Positions 35,292 to 45,232 of a stretch of 64,000 bases of DNA are shown here, piece after piece. How positions within the stretch are numbered: the stretch's first letter is position 1; the number at the start of each line of letters is the position of its first letter. Below the pieces are notes generated by a model. It did no database searches and was not told the origin of the DNA. It saw only the letters and a list, made by a program, of their open reading frames with translations. The DNA comes from Pilaira anomala (lineage: Eukaryota > Mucoromycota > Mucoromycetes > Mucorales > Mucoraceae): the NCBI GenBank assembly GCA_025716855.1, contig JAIXMQ010000014.1:231001-295000 (forward strand), in the 5' to 3' direction. The position numbers and the translations under genes are program-made.

Positions 35292-35690
35292 TACAGGGTG
35301 TTTCGAAATTATTCACGCACTTTTTGAAAAAAAAATCAAGCAGTCTAAAAAAAAAAACTTTCAGGCACTATCCACAAGCACAAAATGAATAAAAAATCAT
35401 GCACATTCAAATTTATTAAATGGGTTTTCTGTTTAAGCCATCATCAAATTTCCTTACTGAAGATTTACAAAAAAAAAAAAAAAAAAAGGCCTTGCAAGTC
35501 ACTGGCGAGCACATTGTTGGTGCAAGCTTCCCTATTTTTGGAAGATAATGTCTCCTCCTTCAAAAGTGCTTCTCTCTCTTTAATTTAATTTTACATACTG
35601 ACTACTAAAACTGCTCAATGGGACTAACTTCAGGCGAATAAGGTGGAAGATAAACCGGAATACAGCGAAGCTGGGAAATACTGATTAGTG
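35292..35690 (-). pseudogene. Tc1/mariner transposase relic (C-terminal part)
   Basis: On the minus strand, in one frame from about 35690 to 35490, the segment VYLPPYSPEVSPIEQF is followed by a stop where the family has Trp, then KREALLKEETLSSK and ACTNNVLASDL. These are the C-terminal DDE-region motifs of Tc1/mariner transposases. A TIR-like end (TA followed by CAGGGTGTTTCGAAATTATTC) lies at 35292-35314. The N-terminal half and the other TIR were not found, so the copy is truncated and broken by stops. Confidence 0.75.
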
Positions 35691-36188
35691 TGGAAATTGA
35701 TATGGTAATTTCAGAAAAACAACATGATGAGAGAATAGAGCCTTTTATTTTAGAGTAAATTAATGTGGATCAAGTGAAAAAATGTAGCAAATACTGTGTG
35801 TATTTATACCTTAACTAAAAACGAGCAGTTCCCAGGCAACGTTCATCCTATGTGATTATCTGAGGCTAGGCTAATTAAAAAAAAAAATTACCCTCCAATC
35901 CGCCCTCGGATTCACCGGCCAGCCTCCTATAGCGGTGGAGGGAGACGAGACAGAGCAAGACGAAGTTGTCTCCCACATTGCGTAAGATTCACGGACAATG
36001 ATACTTCTTCAGCTTTGTGAACCTCTCTCCTCTCATTTTCTTGCCCATGTTATCAATAAAGTTGCTTCTTCGGTCTCGAAAAGAAGGAGAGAGTTTCTTC
36101 ACTATTTATACGCTCCACAAGAGACGCGACTCTGTTGCTAATATTTGGAAGAAAGAAAAGGTTATTTATGCTCATTCCAAAAAAAAAA
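35691..36188. other. Accessory DNA of unclear origin
   Basis: Sits between the mariner relic and the inverted repeat. The stretch at about 35895-36000 is clearly more GC-rich than its surroundings (GCCCTCGGATTCACCGGCC), suggesting inserted DNA. A short plus-strand frame at 36017-36229 runs into the inverted repeat and shows no family motif I recognise. Confidence 0.4.
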
Positions 36189-36967
36189 CCAAGAAAGTAG
36201 TTCCTGAAAGAGTTTGTGATAAATTGTAAAACGTGGTTGTTTAAATTAAGATTTGATACCAGGTAACATGCGTTTTTCACTTCATCTGGTATCAACTCAA
36301 TCTTGTAATTTGATTGGCTAAATTAAACAAAAAGCAAGGTTTGATACCAGGTAACATGCATTTTTCACTTCATCTGGTATCAAGCTATCTGGAACTAAAG
36401 TGACCTCCCCAAAGAACTCCTATTTTTAAAACTGCCACATAAATTACGACCAGGCACAGACTTGATGTCGAAAAAATTTTTATTGAATCCCACTTTACAC
36501 AATCGGTGTTTTATTGTATTGACAATAGATAGATATGGCATAAGACATGATTCTCAAAATAAAATCGTTGTCAACTGTATGCTGAATTTCCACCAAAATA
36601 GGGGGGTAAGCTGCCACTTTGTTGAGAGATGGGTACATACAAAATGTCCGAAATGGTACGATTTGGCCATTATTCTGTCGGCCAAGGTGAATAGTTGCAT
36701 TTTCCTTCAGATCCAAATATTGTCTCAGCGACAATGTCAATCACAGTGGGATTCAATAAAATTTGTTTCGACATCAAGTCTGTGCCTGGTCGTAATTTAT
36801 GTGGCAGTTTTAAAGATGGAAGTTCTTTGGGGAGGTCACTTTAGTTCCAGATAGCTTGATACCAGATGAAGTGAAAAACGCATGTTACCCACTTGGTATC
36901 AAATCTTAATTTAATCAACCACGTTTTACAATTTATCACAAACTCTTTCAGGGGCTACTTTCTCGGT
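36189..36967. repeat. Large inverted repeat (hairpin locus)
   Basis: The left arm is 36189-36497 and the right arm 36745-36967, with a spacer of about 247 nt. The arms match over CAAGAAAGTAG / CGAGAAAGTAG, CCTGAAAGAGTTTGTGATAA, GTAAAACGTGGTTG, a small internal hairpin TTGATACCAG...CTGGTATCAA, GGAACTAAAGTGACCTCCCC, CTGCCACATAAATTACGACC and TTGAATCCCACT. The left arm carries an additional partial duplication (second copy of the TTGATACCAG unit at 36340-36383), explaining its greater length. Arm identity looks high by eye. It could be a fold-back element or an inverted duplication of one end of an older transposon. Confidence 0.85.
36495..36790 (-). pseudogene. Frameshifted PD-(D/E)XK-like, transposon-associated gene fragment
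   Basis: On the minus strand a start-like MSKQILLNPTVIDI (from about 36768, inside the right arm of the inverted repeat) is followed, after a change of frame, by LRQYLDLKENATIHLGRQ and then PPILVEIQHTVDNDF and IYCQYNKTPIV before a stop where the left arm begins. The E-x-Q in LVEIQHTV fits motif III of the Rpn/YhgA-like PD-(D/E)XK nucleases. I recall similar proteins being abundant in mucoralean genomes, but this needs a search. The same MSKxxLLNPT start occurs in the left arm facing the other way. Confidence 0.5.
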
Positions 36968-38980
36968 CTTTTTTTTTTATATATATATATTTCTTACTTG
37001 AAATACTTCTTGTTATTTTAGAGACACAAATTCCTCCTTTTCGTTTCAAGTTGAGTAGAAATTATAACTTGAATTAGTAAAAGAGCTCATCAACGCCAAC
37101 AAGTCAAGTCTCTGGGCATCGAAACAAAAAAAAACTGATAAGCGCTACGTTCCTTCGTTTTTCCCTGTTTGCAGAGATTTAAGTCATATGTCTTTATACG
37201 CTCGTTAGAATATTCGCCTAGTAATTGCTATCCAGTTTTTTTTTTTTCAGAGTTGTAGTTGCTTGAGGTTCATAATGCAAAAAGACCAATACACAAAACA
37301 AATTCTTACTGTATCATTTAACGAATAAAAAAAGCCCTCAACTGAATGTAAATCACTCTATTTTACCATTATTTTTTTCAGATTAAGACATGAAACAATT
37401 AAAAAAAAGATACACATTGTCTATCCAAAACTTTTTTATTCAATAAATCACAAAATAATATATTAACTAGTTATATATTCTGAACTACTTTTAACATAGA
37501 TAGATCTATAACATTAGGACTCTCCAGTCATCTAATCAATAACAGTGTGAAAACCTCAACTGGATTCTTATACTTATCTCTAAAAAAAAATGTTATTGAC
37601 TTCTTTTTTCTTTTCTTTATTACACGCCACAAACAAGCTTATTTATTTTCACCAATAATTTTACTTTCTTTCTTTTTCGTTATCTTTCATTTCTTCATTT
37701 CAAACCATACATATTTCTTGTAAATACTGTCTTAATCTCTTGTTTAGTTGTATACATACGTTACACAGACAAATATCAAGGAATGAATGGTAAGACATTA
37801 TCATAAGCTCCAGTATTTTTTTTTCTTGCAAAGAAGTAGTTCATCATCTATTAAACCACAATAGCAAATACCTTTATCTTTTCAGACTCGATACCTCCAA
37901 GATTGACATTCTTTCGTGTGGTGTATTATGTGGTAATAGTAGTAAAAAAAAAAAGGTCGGCGACGCGGTTTTCGAAAAAAAAAAAAATGCGAATCTGCAT
38001 TCTATGCTTATAGAAATACAAAGATAGGTGATTGTCAAGACTAAAAAAGAGTACCAAAACATTTTTCTATCGATAAATTCTAAAGAGGCAGAAATAACTG
38101 AATGTGAGACCAATCGTAAAGGTATCAAAGCTTTCTCTTGCAGAAATAGGTATACACAATACATTATACTGCGCAAATGGCTTTAAGCAAGACCATGATG
38201 TTTTTAAAGATATAACATTTGTAAGAAATTTTTTAACACGCTGTTTCACAATGTCTTATTCTTATTAACACGGTTTTTATTTTTTATTTTCTTAGTTTGG
38301 AACTTGATTGCTGATACCTTAAAAAAGAACCTCATTGAATAACAAAATTCTCGAAAGGTCATCAGCTATTCAAACAGCCTTTTTTTTTTTAAAACCGTAA
38401 ACAACATTGTTGAACGGAACTGGCTTGAAAAAAAAATACTTCGTAACTAGTAAGACGAAGTGGGATGGTGTATTGCTTTTTTTTTAAAAAAAAAAGTGGT
38501 CATGAATTTTATCTCCTGACTTTATTGAATTCTCTGGTGGTGGTGCTCAAAATAATTCTACCATGTACTTGAAAAAGAAAAACGTTATATATAAAAAAAA
38601 ACGTAACGAGATAATGATGATGATATATGTCATAACAAGCAAGCTACCTCATGAAAACATCAAAAAGAAAATGCTTTGCTACATGTTGACAAACTATCAG
38701 ATCATGAAAAGATCACGCTACATAAGATTTTATCTCTCTTTTTATTGAGTATTCATATAATTTTAATAGCATTAAAATAGAAAACACTGTATTTGTTGAA
38801 GACCTCGTAGTACATACGGAGGTTATGTTCATGATTCAATGTGCTGTCATCTATCGCTATTCCTACAGTACCTCGTCAGTGTATATTGAATTAACTACTG
38901 AAATCCCATATTCTAGTTAATAACATGGAAGGATGCTGTGTTCTAACAAGTTGAATCATTTTAAAAGCTTGATACACTAT
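36968..38980. other. 2-kb AT-rich region, no gene seen
   Basis: Frames on either strand (for example 37874-38249 minus, 38563-38748 plus) are short, lysine/phenylalanine-rich products of A and T runs, with no family motif. No RNA gene was recognised. It may be decayed mobile DNA. Confidence 0.55.
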
Positions 38981-39011
38981 CCTAAATCAACTTTACGTTG
39001 ATTATGGATCA

Positions 39012-39331
39012 TTCAGCAAGGTTTGCTCAAAAGAAGAAATAAAAATTGATTTGTTTAAAGGTAATATATATATTTATACGTTTTTATATATTAATACAAA
39101 AAAACTAAACTATATCTAGAAGAAGAAGAACCAGAACTTATGGTTATTAAAAAGCATCTCGCTGAAAAGTGGGATGTTTTTGTTCAATTATGCAATACGG
39201 TTCCTGGTGGTTTCGAGGAACACCCTTTTCTCAGGGTGTTGTTACAAATAATAGAAGATTCGGAGAAGGGGGTCTTGACGCAAGTCGAGGCCTCTGGATC
39301 CCATTTTGTAACAACAACAAATAATAAATAA
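39012..39331 (+). pseudogene. Orphan coding fragment next to the Harbinger element
   Basis: Two putative exons in one frame: about 39012-39060 (ending IKIDLFK, GTAATA donor) and 39120-39331 (EEEEPELMVIKKHLAEKWDVFVQLCNT...FEEHPFLRVLLQIIEDSEK). The stop TAA at 39329-39331 is one base from the transposon TIR. No start codon with good context was found upstream and no family is recognised. Composition of the second exon (charged, amphipathic, mixed codons) looks genuinely coding. It may be the remnant of a gene cut by the insertion, or an unknown small gene. Confidence 0.35.
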
Positions 39332-39332
39332 G

Positions 39333-39360
39333 TGGACGACTTCCAAAATTCATGTTTAAA
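39333..39360 (+). repeat. Harbinger left terminal inverted repeat
   Basis: 28 bp, identical to the reverse complement of 42159-42186. Confidence 0.9.
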
Positions 39361-39499
39361 CCAAATCTACTCATAGTTACACTAATCCCCCCAAGTGACC
39401 ACTCCGACGTTTACTCATGAGTAAAAAAAAGGACTTCCAAAATTCATACTTGTTAGAATAAAAAAAATTATATAAAAATATATAAAAAAAAAAAAACGC

Positions 39500-40702
39500 T
39501 TAGAAGAGCATATTGCTGTTCGTTTGCTGCCATTTATTGTAGTATACAGTTCTAATTTGGTTCATACCTAAGGTACGAACCCGAAAGTTATGTAATCTAA
39601 AAATTACACAAAGAATGAGGTTTCGCTCATCTTTATCAGCAGGAAGGTTCAGATGAAGCCTACCAAAAGCTGCCTGGATAGAACGCATACCCCATTCTGC
39701 AGCTTGTCTATGCTTGGTTATAATAGCGAACTTCCTTCTGTTTTCTGGGGTATTTAGTGGGCTATTCTGTTTGGGTACCTCCAATACCTTGTCAGCAAAG
39801 GCAGCTTGACATGGGAAAGCAGAATCCGCCAAGAGTTTGTACGGGGAAGGACAAAAAGGAGAAGAGAGAGCAAACTGGTACAGTGGAATTGATATTCTTG
39901 CATCATGCCAAGATCCCGGACAGTTACCTCTATTCAAAGAAATCAGATACTATTTAAACCATTTATTTAATCTAAAAAATACTTACGAGACAAAGCAAAT
40001 GCATCCATCAGGTGTGAATACTATTACTTGAGAGCAAAAGCATCCAGATAACCAACCATTGTAATAAGCATTTTGCTCGAAAAAATCAGAAGGCTCATCT
40101 ATCTTTAGGTTCAAACCATCAACAAATCCAAACACACCATTTAGTACTTCTCTTTCGTAGTCACTTGATGTGTTGTTTAATATCATTTGGTTGAATGTTT
40201 CCATTTCATTGACATTTGGCCATCTGATTTCCCATCTACAATCATTCGAGGTATTTTTGAATACTCGGTCCAAAGTAAGCAAAGCCATTCTCTTAGATCT
40301 ACTGACAGTTGCTGCAGGAACACCAAAGATCAAACACAATGTTTCTTGTCTCATTGTTCCATGGATCCACATAAGTCCAAGAGCCAGAACCATCTTAGTG
40401 CTGAGAGCACGACTACGCCCACGCTTGCGTCTCACAGGATAGACTTTTTTAAACTCTTTGAGGAGTTGATCAAATGCACAAGTATCAAGGCCTAAATGAC
40501 AGATATAGGCATCATCATCCCGTCCGCTAAGAAGTTTATAAGCTGCAGACTCACGAGGAGTGTGCAAGTTATTTGAACGTGTGTAGATTCTACGAGATTT
40601 TCTACGAGAGCCTTCATAAATGGACATAAAAATGAGTACTTGAGGAATAATCACCAAAAAGTACAGACAAAGTTCCTTGAGCATTACGTTGTTGTTGTTC
40701 AT
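39500..40702 (-). CDS. PIF/Harbinger transposase (HARBI1-like, DDE_Tnp_4)
   Basis: Catalyses cut-and-paste transposition of the surrounding element. Minus-strand exons are 40702-39987 and 39929-39500 (381 aa). The catalytic triad is visible: Asp in FGFVDGL (about residue 195), Asp in LLADSAFP (about 274) and Glu in AAEWGMRSIQAAFGRL (about 317). PGSWHDARI is another block shared with HARBI1. An N-terminal helix-turn-helix region (LCLIFGVPAATVSRSKR) precedes the catalytic core, and a basic tract (RRKRGRSRA) is near residue 95. No stop or frameshift interrupts it, so it may be functional. It is divergent from the Myb-like gene, with 277 bp between the starts. Confidence 0.93.
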
Positions 40703-40979
40703 TTTTTTATTAAATAATATGAGAATCGAAAAGAGATGTAGAAATAATTATTCATTGCTATCCTTACCTTAATATTCATTCTCTTGGGACTAAAAAAGTA
40801 TACTATGACGACATGACATGTCAAAAGTTGACCATGATATAATTTCAGCTTATTTAGATCATTGAACTATTCTATGACGTTTAGTCTATCTTCAAGAGTA
40901 TTTAAAGACAAAAACTTACAAGTCTTTTAGAAATCATATTTTTAACATAATATTAATATTAAAACTACTACAAATCAAA

Positions 40980-41974
40980 ATGACCAGACCTAGCAGCACT
41001 CCCAATTATGCAAAGGACGAAAAGGAATACTTCTTGGACTTGATGATCCAGCTTATGCCTCGAGGTGCCAGAGAGTGGGACATGGTCACTGAGGCATTCA
41101 ATAGGTACCAAAGAGAAAAAGAATCGGGTACGAGAGTGGAGCGCGCCACGGACTCTCTCAAGACGTTGTGGAGAACATTAAGAGCGGTTAGAAAACCAAC
41201 TGGTAATATAAATTCATAAGCTTAATATTAATAATAACTTACTTATCTTCTTTCTAACTATAGGAAGCACTCAACCTAGCGCTATTGTGCAAAAGGTGCG
41301 TCTTGCCAACGATGCTGTAAACCAACGAGTGGCAAGAATATCGATCGGTATCGAGGCGAACGTAGAGGAAGAAGACTTGCCGGCTTCAGACGATGAAGGT
41401 GCTGATGATGGGAGAGTTGGAGGGGAAGGTGGAAGCACCTTTCCAACTATTGGTAGCTTGGCGAGCCGCCCCGTTGATGATGGTTCTCTTTTTGTTCCTC
41501 GCTCGTCGGCTACTACACCCCGTCCCCGAGAACAGCACGTCAGTGGCAACAGTCAGCTTGAGAGGTTGAATGAGACAATCTCGGGTGTCTCGACGGCTCT
41601 CATTGAGAGCCTGAGAAGTAGAGAAAATCCTCCGGTAAATATTTGTTTCTTTGATAATTGTTGCATTGATATTTATTTGTGTTCCTGATATGTTTATGTT
41701 ATATTCTAATAGGTCCCTCAACAAGACCCTTCTTCGTTGAAGGAAGAGATACTTGGAGAAGTTCGCTCCATGCTCTTTAGCGATGAGTTTGCAAATGTAA
41801 GTTACAGAACTAGAATCGACGCGTGTTATTATGCATTCGTTTACTTAATGACCTTTTTTTTAAACTTACATGTAGTTCTTGCGAACATCAGGAAGCCAAC
41901 AAGAGCAAGAAAGGGATACGGAGGTGGACTCTGAGGTGGAGGGGGAGCCTCACAAACGTCAAAGACAACAATAA
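40980..41974 (+). CDS. Myb/SANT-like accessory protein of the Harbinger element
   Basis: In Harbinger elements the second gene encodes a Myb-like DNA-binding protein that brings the transposase to the nucleus and to the TIRs. Exons are 40980-41202, 41264-41634, 41713-41796 and 41876-41974 (258 aa). The N terminus is a trihelix/SANT-like domain (KDEKEYFLDLMIQLMPRGAREWDMV), followed by an acidic Ser/Gly-rich middle, a short helical segment (LKEEILGEVRSMLF) and a basic Gln/Arg tail (HKRQRQQ). Codon use is markedly more GC-rich than in host genes such as Osh3 or the P450, a sign of separate history. The frame is open across all joins. Confidence 0.85.
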
Positions 41975-42158
41975 AGATTTTTTTTTATTTTAATTTTTTT
42001 TTTTTTTTTTTACTCACTTTTTTAAAAATCTAACGAGGGGGGGGGAGGGGGGTTGTTAGATTTGGCTGGGAAGTGAGTAGATTTTGGGTAGTTTACTCAC
42101 TCCCCCCCTTGAGTTTAAATTTGAAATTTATTTAAAAAACCGATCTAAACACTTTTTT

Positions 42159-42186
42159 TTTAAACATGAATTTTGGAAGTCGTCCA
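42159..42186 (-). repeat. Harbinger right terminal inverted repeat
   Basis: 28 bp, reverse complement of 39333-39360. G-rich runs (42037-42052) lie about 110 bp inside it. Confidence 0.9.
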
Positions 42187-42782
42187 GTTTATATAATTAA
42201 AAACATAATTATTCTGCCTTTTTTAAATTTGCTGATAATCTTCTCTTACATCGAAACTAATGACAATGATTTACTTGGTTGTACTAATAAAGCAAAAGAC
42301 TAATGCAATAAAAGGATGATAGTTATTCATATTATTTAAAGGGGATTATATATAAACTTATTTGTGATATCCCTTTTCATTGGCATCTCTCTTTTTTTTT
42401 TTGACATATGCAGCAGCAGATATTATGTGCACATGATCAAAAAATGACTACTATGTATGTAAATTTGTGTACACATGTTCATGCGAATTATATTAACAAA
42501 TGAGATTCACACAAGTTGGAAATTCAGGCACTTAATATAAAAACATTTGGTCACGCAATAATCAACGCGCTTTTTAATCTGACATTTTGCATAATTTACA
42601 AAAACATGATTTGATTTTTTAAATATAAATTTTAATTTTTTTTAAATTACAATGTTTATTGTAATAAGATAAAAAAAAAGAAAAAGAGTTTAGAGAGCGA
42701 GAAAGAGGAAATAGAAAAAGAGAGAGATTGAAAGAGAGAGAGAGATTGAGTTTTCTGCAAAAAAAAAAGAGTTTCAAAAGAT
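42187..42782. other. Intergenic region, no gene seen
   Basis: AT-rich flank between the transposon and the eS24 stop codon. It ends in a purine-rich AG tract at 42670-42760, which would be the eS24 3' UTR. Confidence 0.6.
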
Positions 42783-43640
42783 TTACTCCTTTCTGGGCTT
42801 CTTGGACTTTCTGACACCACGGAACTTCTTCTCACGGTTCTTCTTTTCCTTACGTTGCTTACGACCACCCTTGGGAGCTTCAGCAAGACCAATACGGACA
42901 AGACGATGCTTGGGCTCGAACTTCTTGAGAGCTTCGACGGTATCGTAGATCAAGGCGAAACCAGTGGTCTTTCCACCACCAAAGTGGGTCTTGAAACCGA
43001 AAACGGAGACAACTTCCTTATCAGACTTGTACATCTTACCAATCTTGGTACGGAGTTCATCCTTGGAAACGTTAGCGAGTCCAGGGTGAATGACATCGAC
43101 AACCATTTGCTTACGTTGGAGCAAACGGTTAGTAAGGAACTTACGAGTACGGATGGTGACAGTAGAAGCGTCGGCCTATAATCAAAGAAAATTGAAGTTA
43201 GTTTCCAAATTTCATTTTCAGCATGTATTTCATTTGAGAAGAGTTAAAAAAAATATATATAAAGAGAGAAATTCCAACATGTCGAGTCCCTTTAGAAGTG
43301 TAGCTATTGTAACTTTGTGTTGTGTAATTGCCAATATAAGGTTGTTAAAACTTTCGATTTCAAAATTTCGGTATCCAAGTTGTTTATGTAAGTCAATATC
43401 CATCCATCCATCCATCTATCCATAATCCATCCATTCATATATCATCTATTCTATTATCAATAGTCCAAATCGTATGTAAGCTTTTGTTTTCCATCCAATA
43501 TTTTATATCATCCAATAAAGTTACAATAACTACATCCTCTAAATGATTCATATCACATCCATCCGTTGTTTACTAGATGGATGCTTTCTCTCTTTATATT
43601 TCTCTTCTCTCTATCTATACAGAATCATAATACGCACCAT
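42783..43640 (-). CDS. rps24: 40S ribosomal protein eS24
   Basis: Small-subunit protein needed for pre-rRNA processing. The main exon is 43175-42783, beginning [25 protein letters not shown] and containing [21 protein letters not shown], both unmistakable. Exon 1 is proposed to be only the ATG at 43640-43638, spliced through a GTGCGT donor over a 461-nt intron to the TAG acceptor at 43176, giving [14 protein letters not shown] (131 aa). Yeast and other fungi also place an intron directly after the ATG of RPS24. The lysine/arginine-rich C terminus ends RKSKKPRKE. The main exon is certain; the single-codon first exon is inferred from the frame and splice sites. Confidence 0.9.
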
Positions 43641-43863
43641 TGTATTGAAGAATAAAGAGAAGGATCTGGGACTTGCCGCACTTTGCGATGCCAATATACG
43701 GCCCCCCCCACAGAGGGAAGGGACGCTTTTGCCAGCCCGTACTATTTTAGTGTCCGCTAATTTTGCCGGGAACTGAATTGGTTTGTTTTTTTAAAAAAAA
43801 GAAAGCTTTATTTTAATGCAAAAAAAAAAAAAAAAAAAAAGTTATAACAGTGAGTGAAGGGTA

Positions 43864-45000
43864 TTAATGATGATGGGATTCATTTAAAGCAATACCAGCC
43901 ATTAAAATCATACCAAAAATCATGGCCAATAATTCCTTTAATGGTTGTAATTTACTAACTGGTTTAGCTTCAAGTAATTCAGGAATAACACCTACAGTTG
44001 CAATATAAAGGAAACCACCTGCAGTGGCAGGAATAACAAGATCTCCCCAAGTCATCGACGTACCAAATAATCCATGATGATGATGAGAATGATTATGAGC
44101 ATGATCATGACTTAAACGATTTGCCATTTCTTCAATAAAGATACCAATAAAAGTACCAATATAAGCACCAATAGCTGTTGTAAATTGAGCCATCATGGCG
44201 CGTTTCTTGGTGAATCCAGATTGAATTAAGATAGCATAATCACTTACTTCATGAGGAATTTCATGAAAAAAGACAGCTACAGCTGTAGTAGCACCAATAG
44301 CAGGAGATGCATAAAATGATGCAGCCATCGCAATACCATCCGTCAAATTATGAGTGAAATCAGCCAACAAGTTAAGATAGGTACTGGCACGTACATCCTC
44401 TACTTCCTTTGCCTTCTTCTTTTCTTCAATTACCTTTTCCTTTTGACCGCGTTGATGTAATCCTTCTTTTGTCTCTTTTAATGTTACAGCATCATCGTTC
44501 TTCTTATGGTCGTGAGCATGGTGACTATGGTCATGTCCTGTCTTTCCGTAAAATGCTCTCATACATTTATCGGCAGCATAAAACAAGAACAGACCTGCAA
44601 ATATACCTGTGCCAATCAAGACACTCTTTTTTTCGTCATTACTACCGTGGTGATGGTGATGATCTTTTTCTTCATGCGCGTGTCCGTGGTCATGACTACT
44701 GCTAAAAGCATGAGGTAATAAATGTAAAAAGACATCGCCTAATAAACTTCCTGTTGAAACAAAAAAAAAAAAAAATTATAATAAGTTTATGCCCTTTTTT
44801 TTTAAAAAATATATATAAAAAAATAAGGTCTTACCAACAGCAAAGTTAACCAAGACGTTTAAAGTGGAAGGTTTAATATTTGGAGGTACAAAATACAAAA
44901 GTAAATTGGGAATGATGGAGATGTAAGAAGTAGCCAAAAGCGAGTTGACCATTGCATTTCCCGGGAAAAGGAAAGCAAGTGCCGAAGTAGCTTGAGACAT
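43864..45000 (-). CDS. ZIP zinc transporter, KE4/SLC39A7-like
   Basis: Moves Zn2+ into the cytosol, in this subfamily from the ER or Golgi. Minus-strand exons are 45000-44835 and 44750-43864 (350 aa). The conserved HNLTDGIA (helix IV) and HEIPHE (helix V) metal-site motifs are present, as are three His-rich loops (HDHGHAHEEKDHHHHH, HDHSHHAHDHKK, HDHAHNHSHHHH). It ends ALNESHHH. The first exon encodes the N-terminal helix and FVPPNIKPS; SLLGDVFLHLLPHAF follows the splice. HEIPHE together with multiple HDH loops is diagnostic of the KE4 group. Confidence 0.94.
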
Positions 45001-45232
45001 TTTTTTAAAAGGAAAAGGGAGACAAGAAAGAAAAAAAAAACTTTTTTTTTAATGTTTTAAATAAATAGTACGTGGTAGAGAGGACGTGATTAGTACTGAT
45101 TGGATCTTTGACGTTTTTATTTACTCCGTTTTCAAAAAGTTTATATTTATGTTTAATATACATATACATATTTTTATTTATTTAAATCAATTTACTATTT
45201 TTCTGTAAAAAAAAAAATGTAATGTGTTCTAC

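Larger units (their letters stand above)
39333..42186. mobile_element. PIF/Harbinger DNA transposon, apparently complete
   Basis: About 2.85 kb bounded by perfect 28-bp terminal inverted repeats: TGGACGACTTCC...TTTAAA at 39333-39360 and its reverse complement at 42159-42186. It encodes a HARBI1-type transposase (minus) and a Myb/SANT-like partner (plus), the two-gene set normal for this superfamily. A subterminal copy of the TIR core (ACTTCCAAAATTCAT) lies at about 39433-39447. Flanks are ATAAATAAG on the left and GTTTATAT on the right; I could not see a clean 3-bp TWA target duplication. Confidence 0.88.

Noticed and set aside
35385..35588. Plus-strand frame opposite the Tc1/mariner relic
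   Set aside because: The transposase signal is on the minus strand; this frame includes a poly-K run from an A tract.
37874..38249. Two minus-strand frames of 60-100 aa
   Set aside because: Phe/Ser/Leu-rich products of T runs, no conserved pattern, no intron structure.
41271..41724. Minus-strand frames opposite the Myb-like gene
   Set aside because: Antisense shadows of a GC-richer coding exon; the plus-strand gene has a coherent four-exon structure.
43230..43776. Frames inside and beyond the eS24 first intron
   Set aside because: They lie in the intron or promoter of eS24 and include ATCC repeat translation; no family match.
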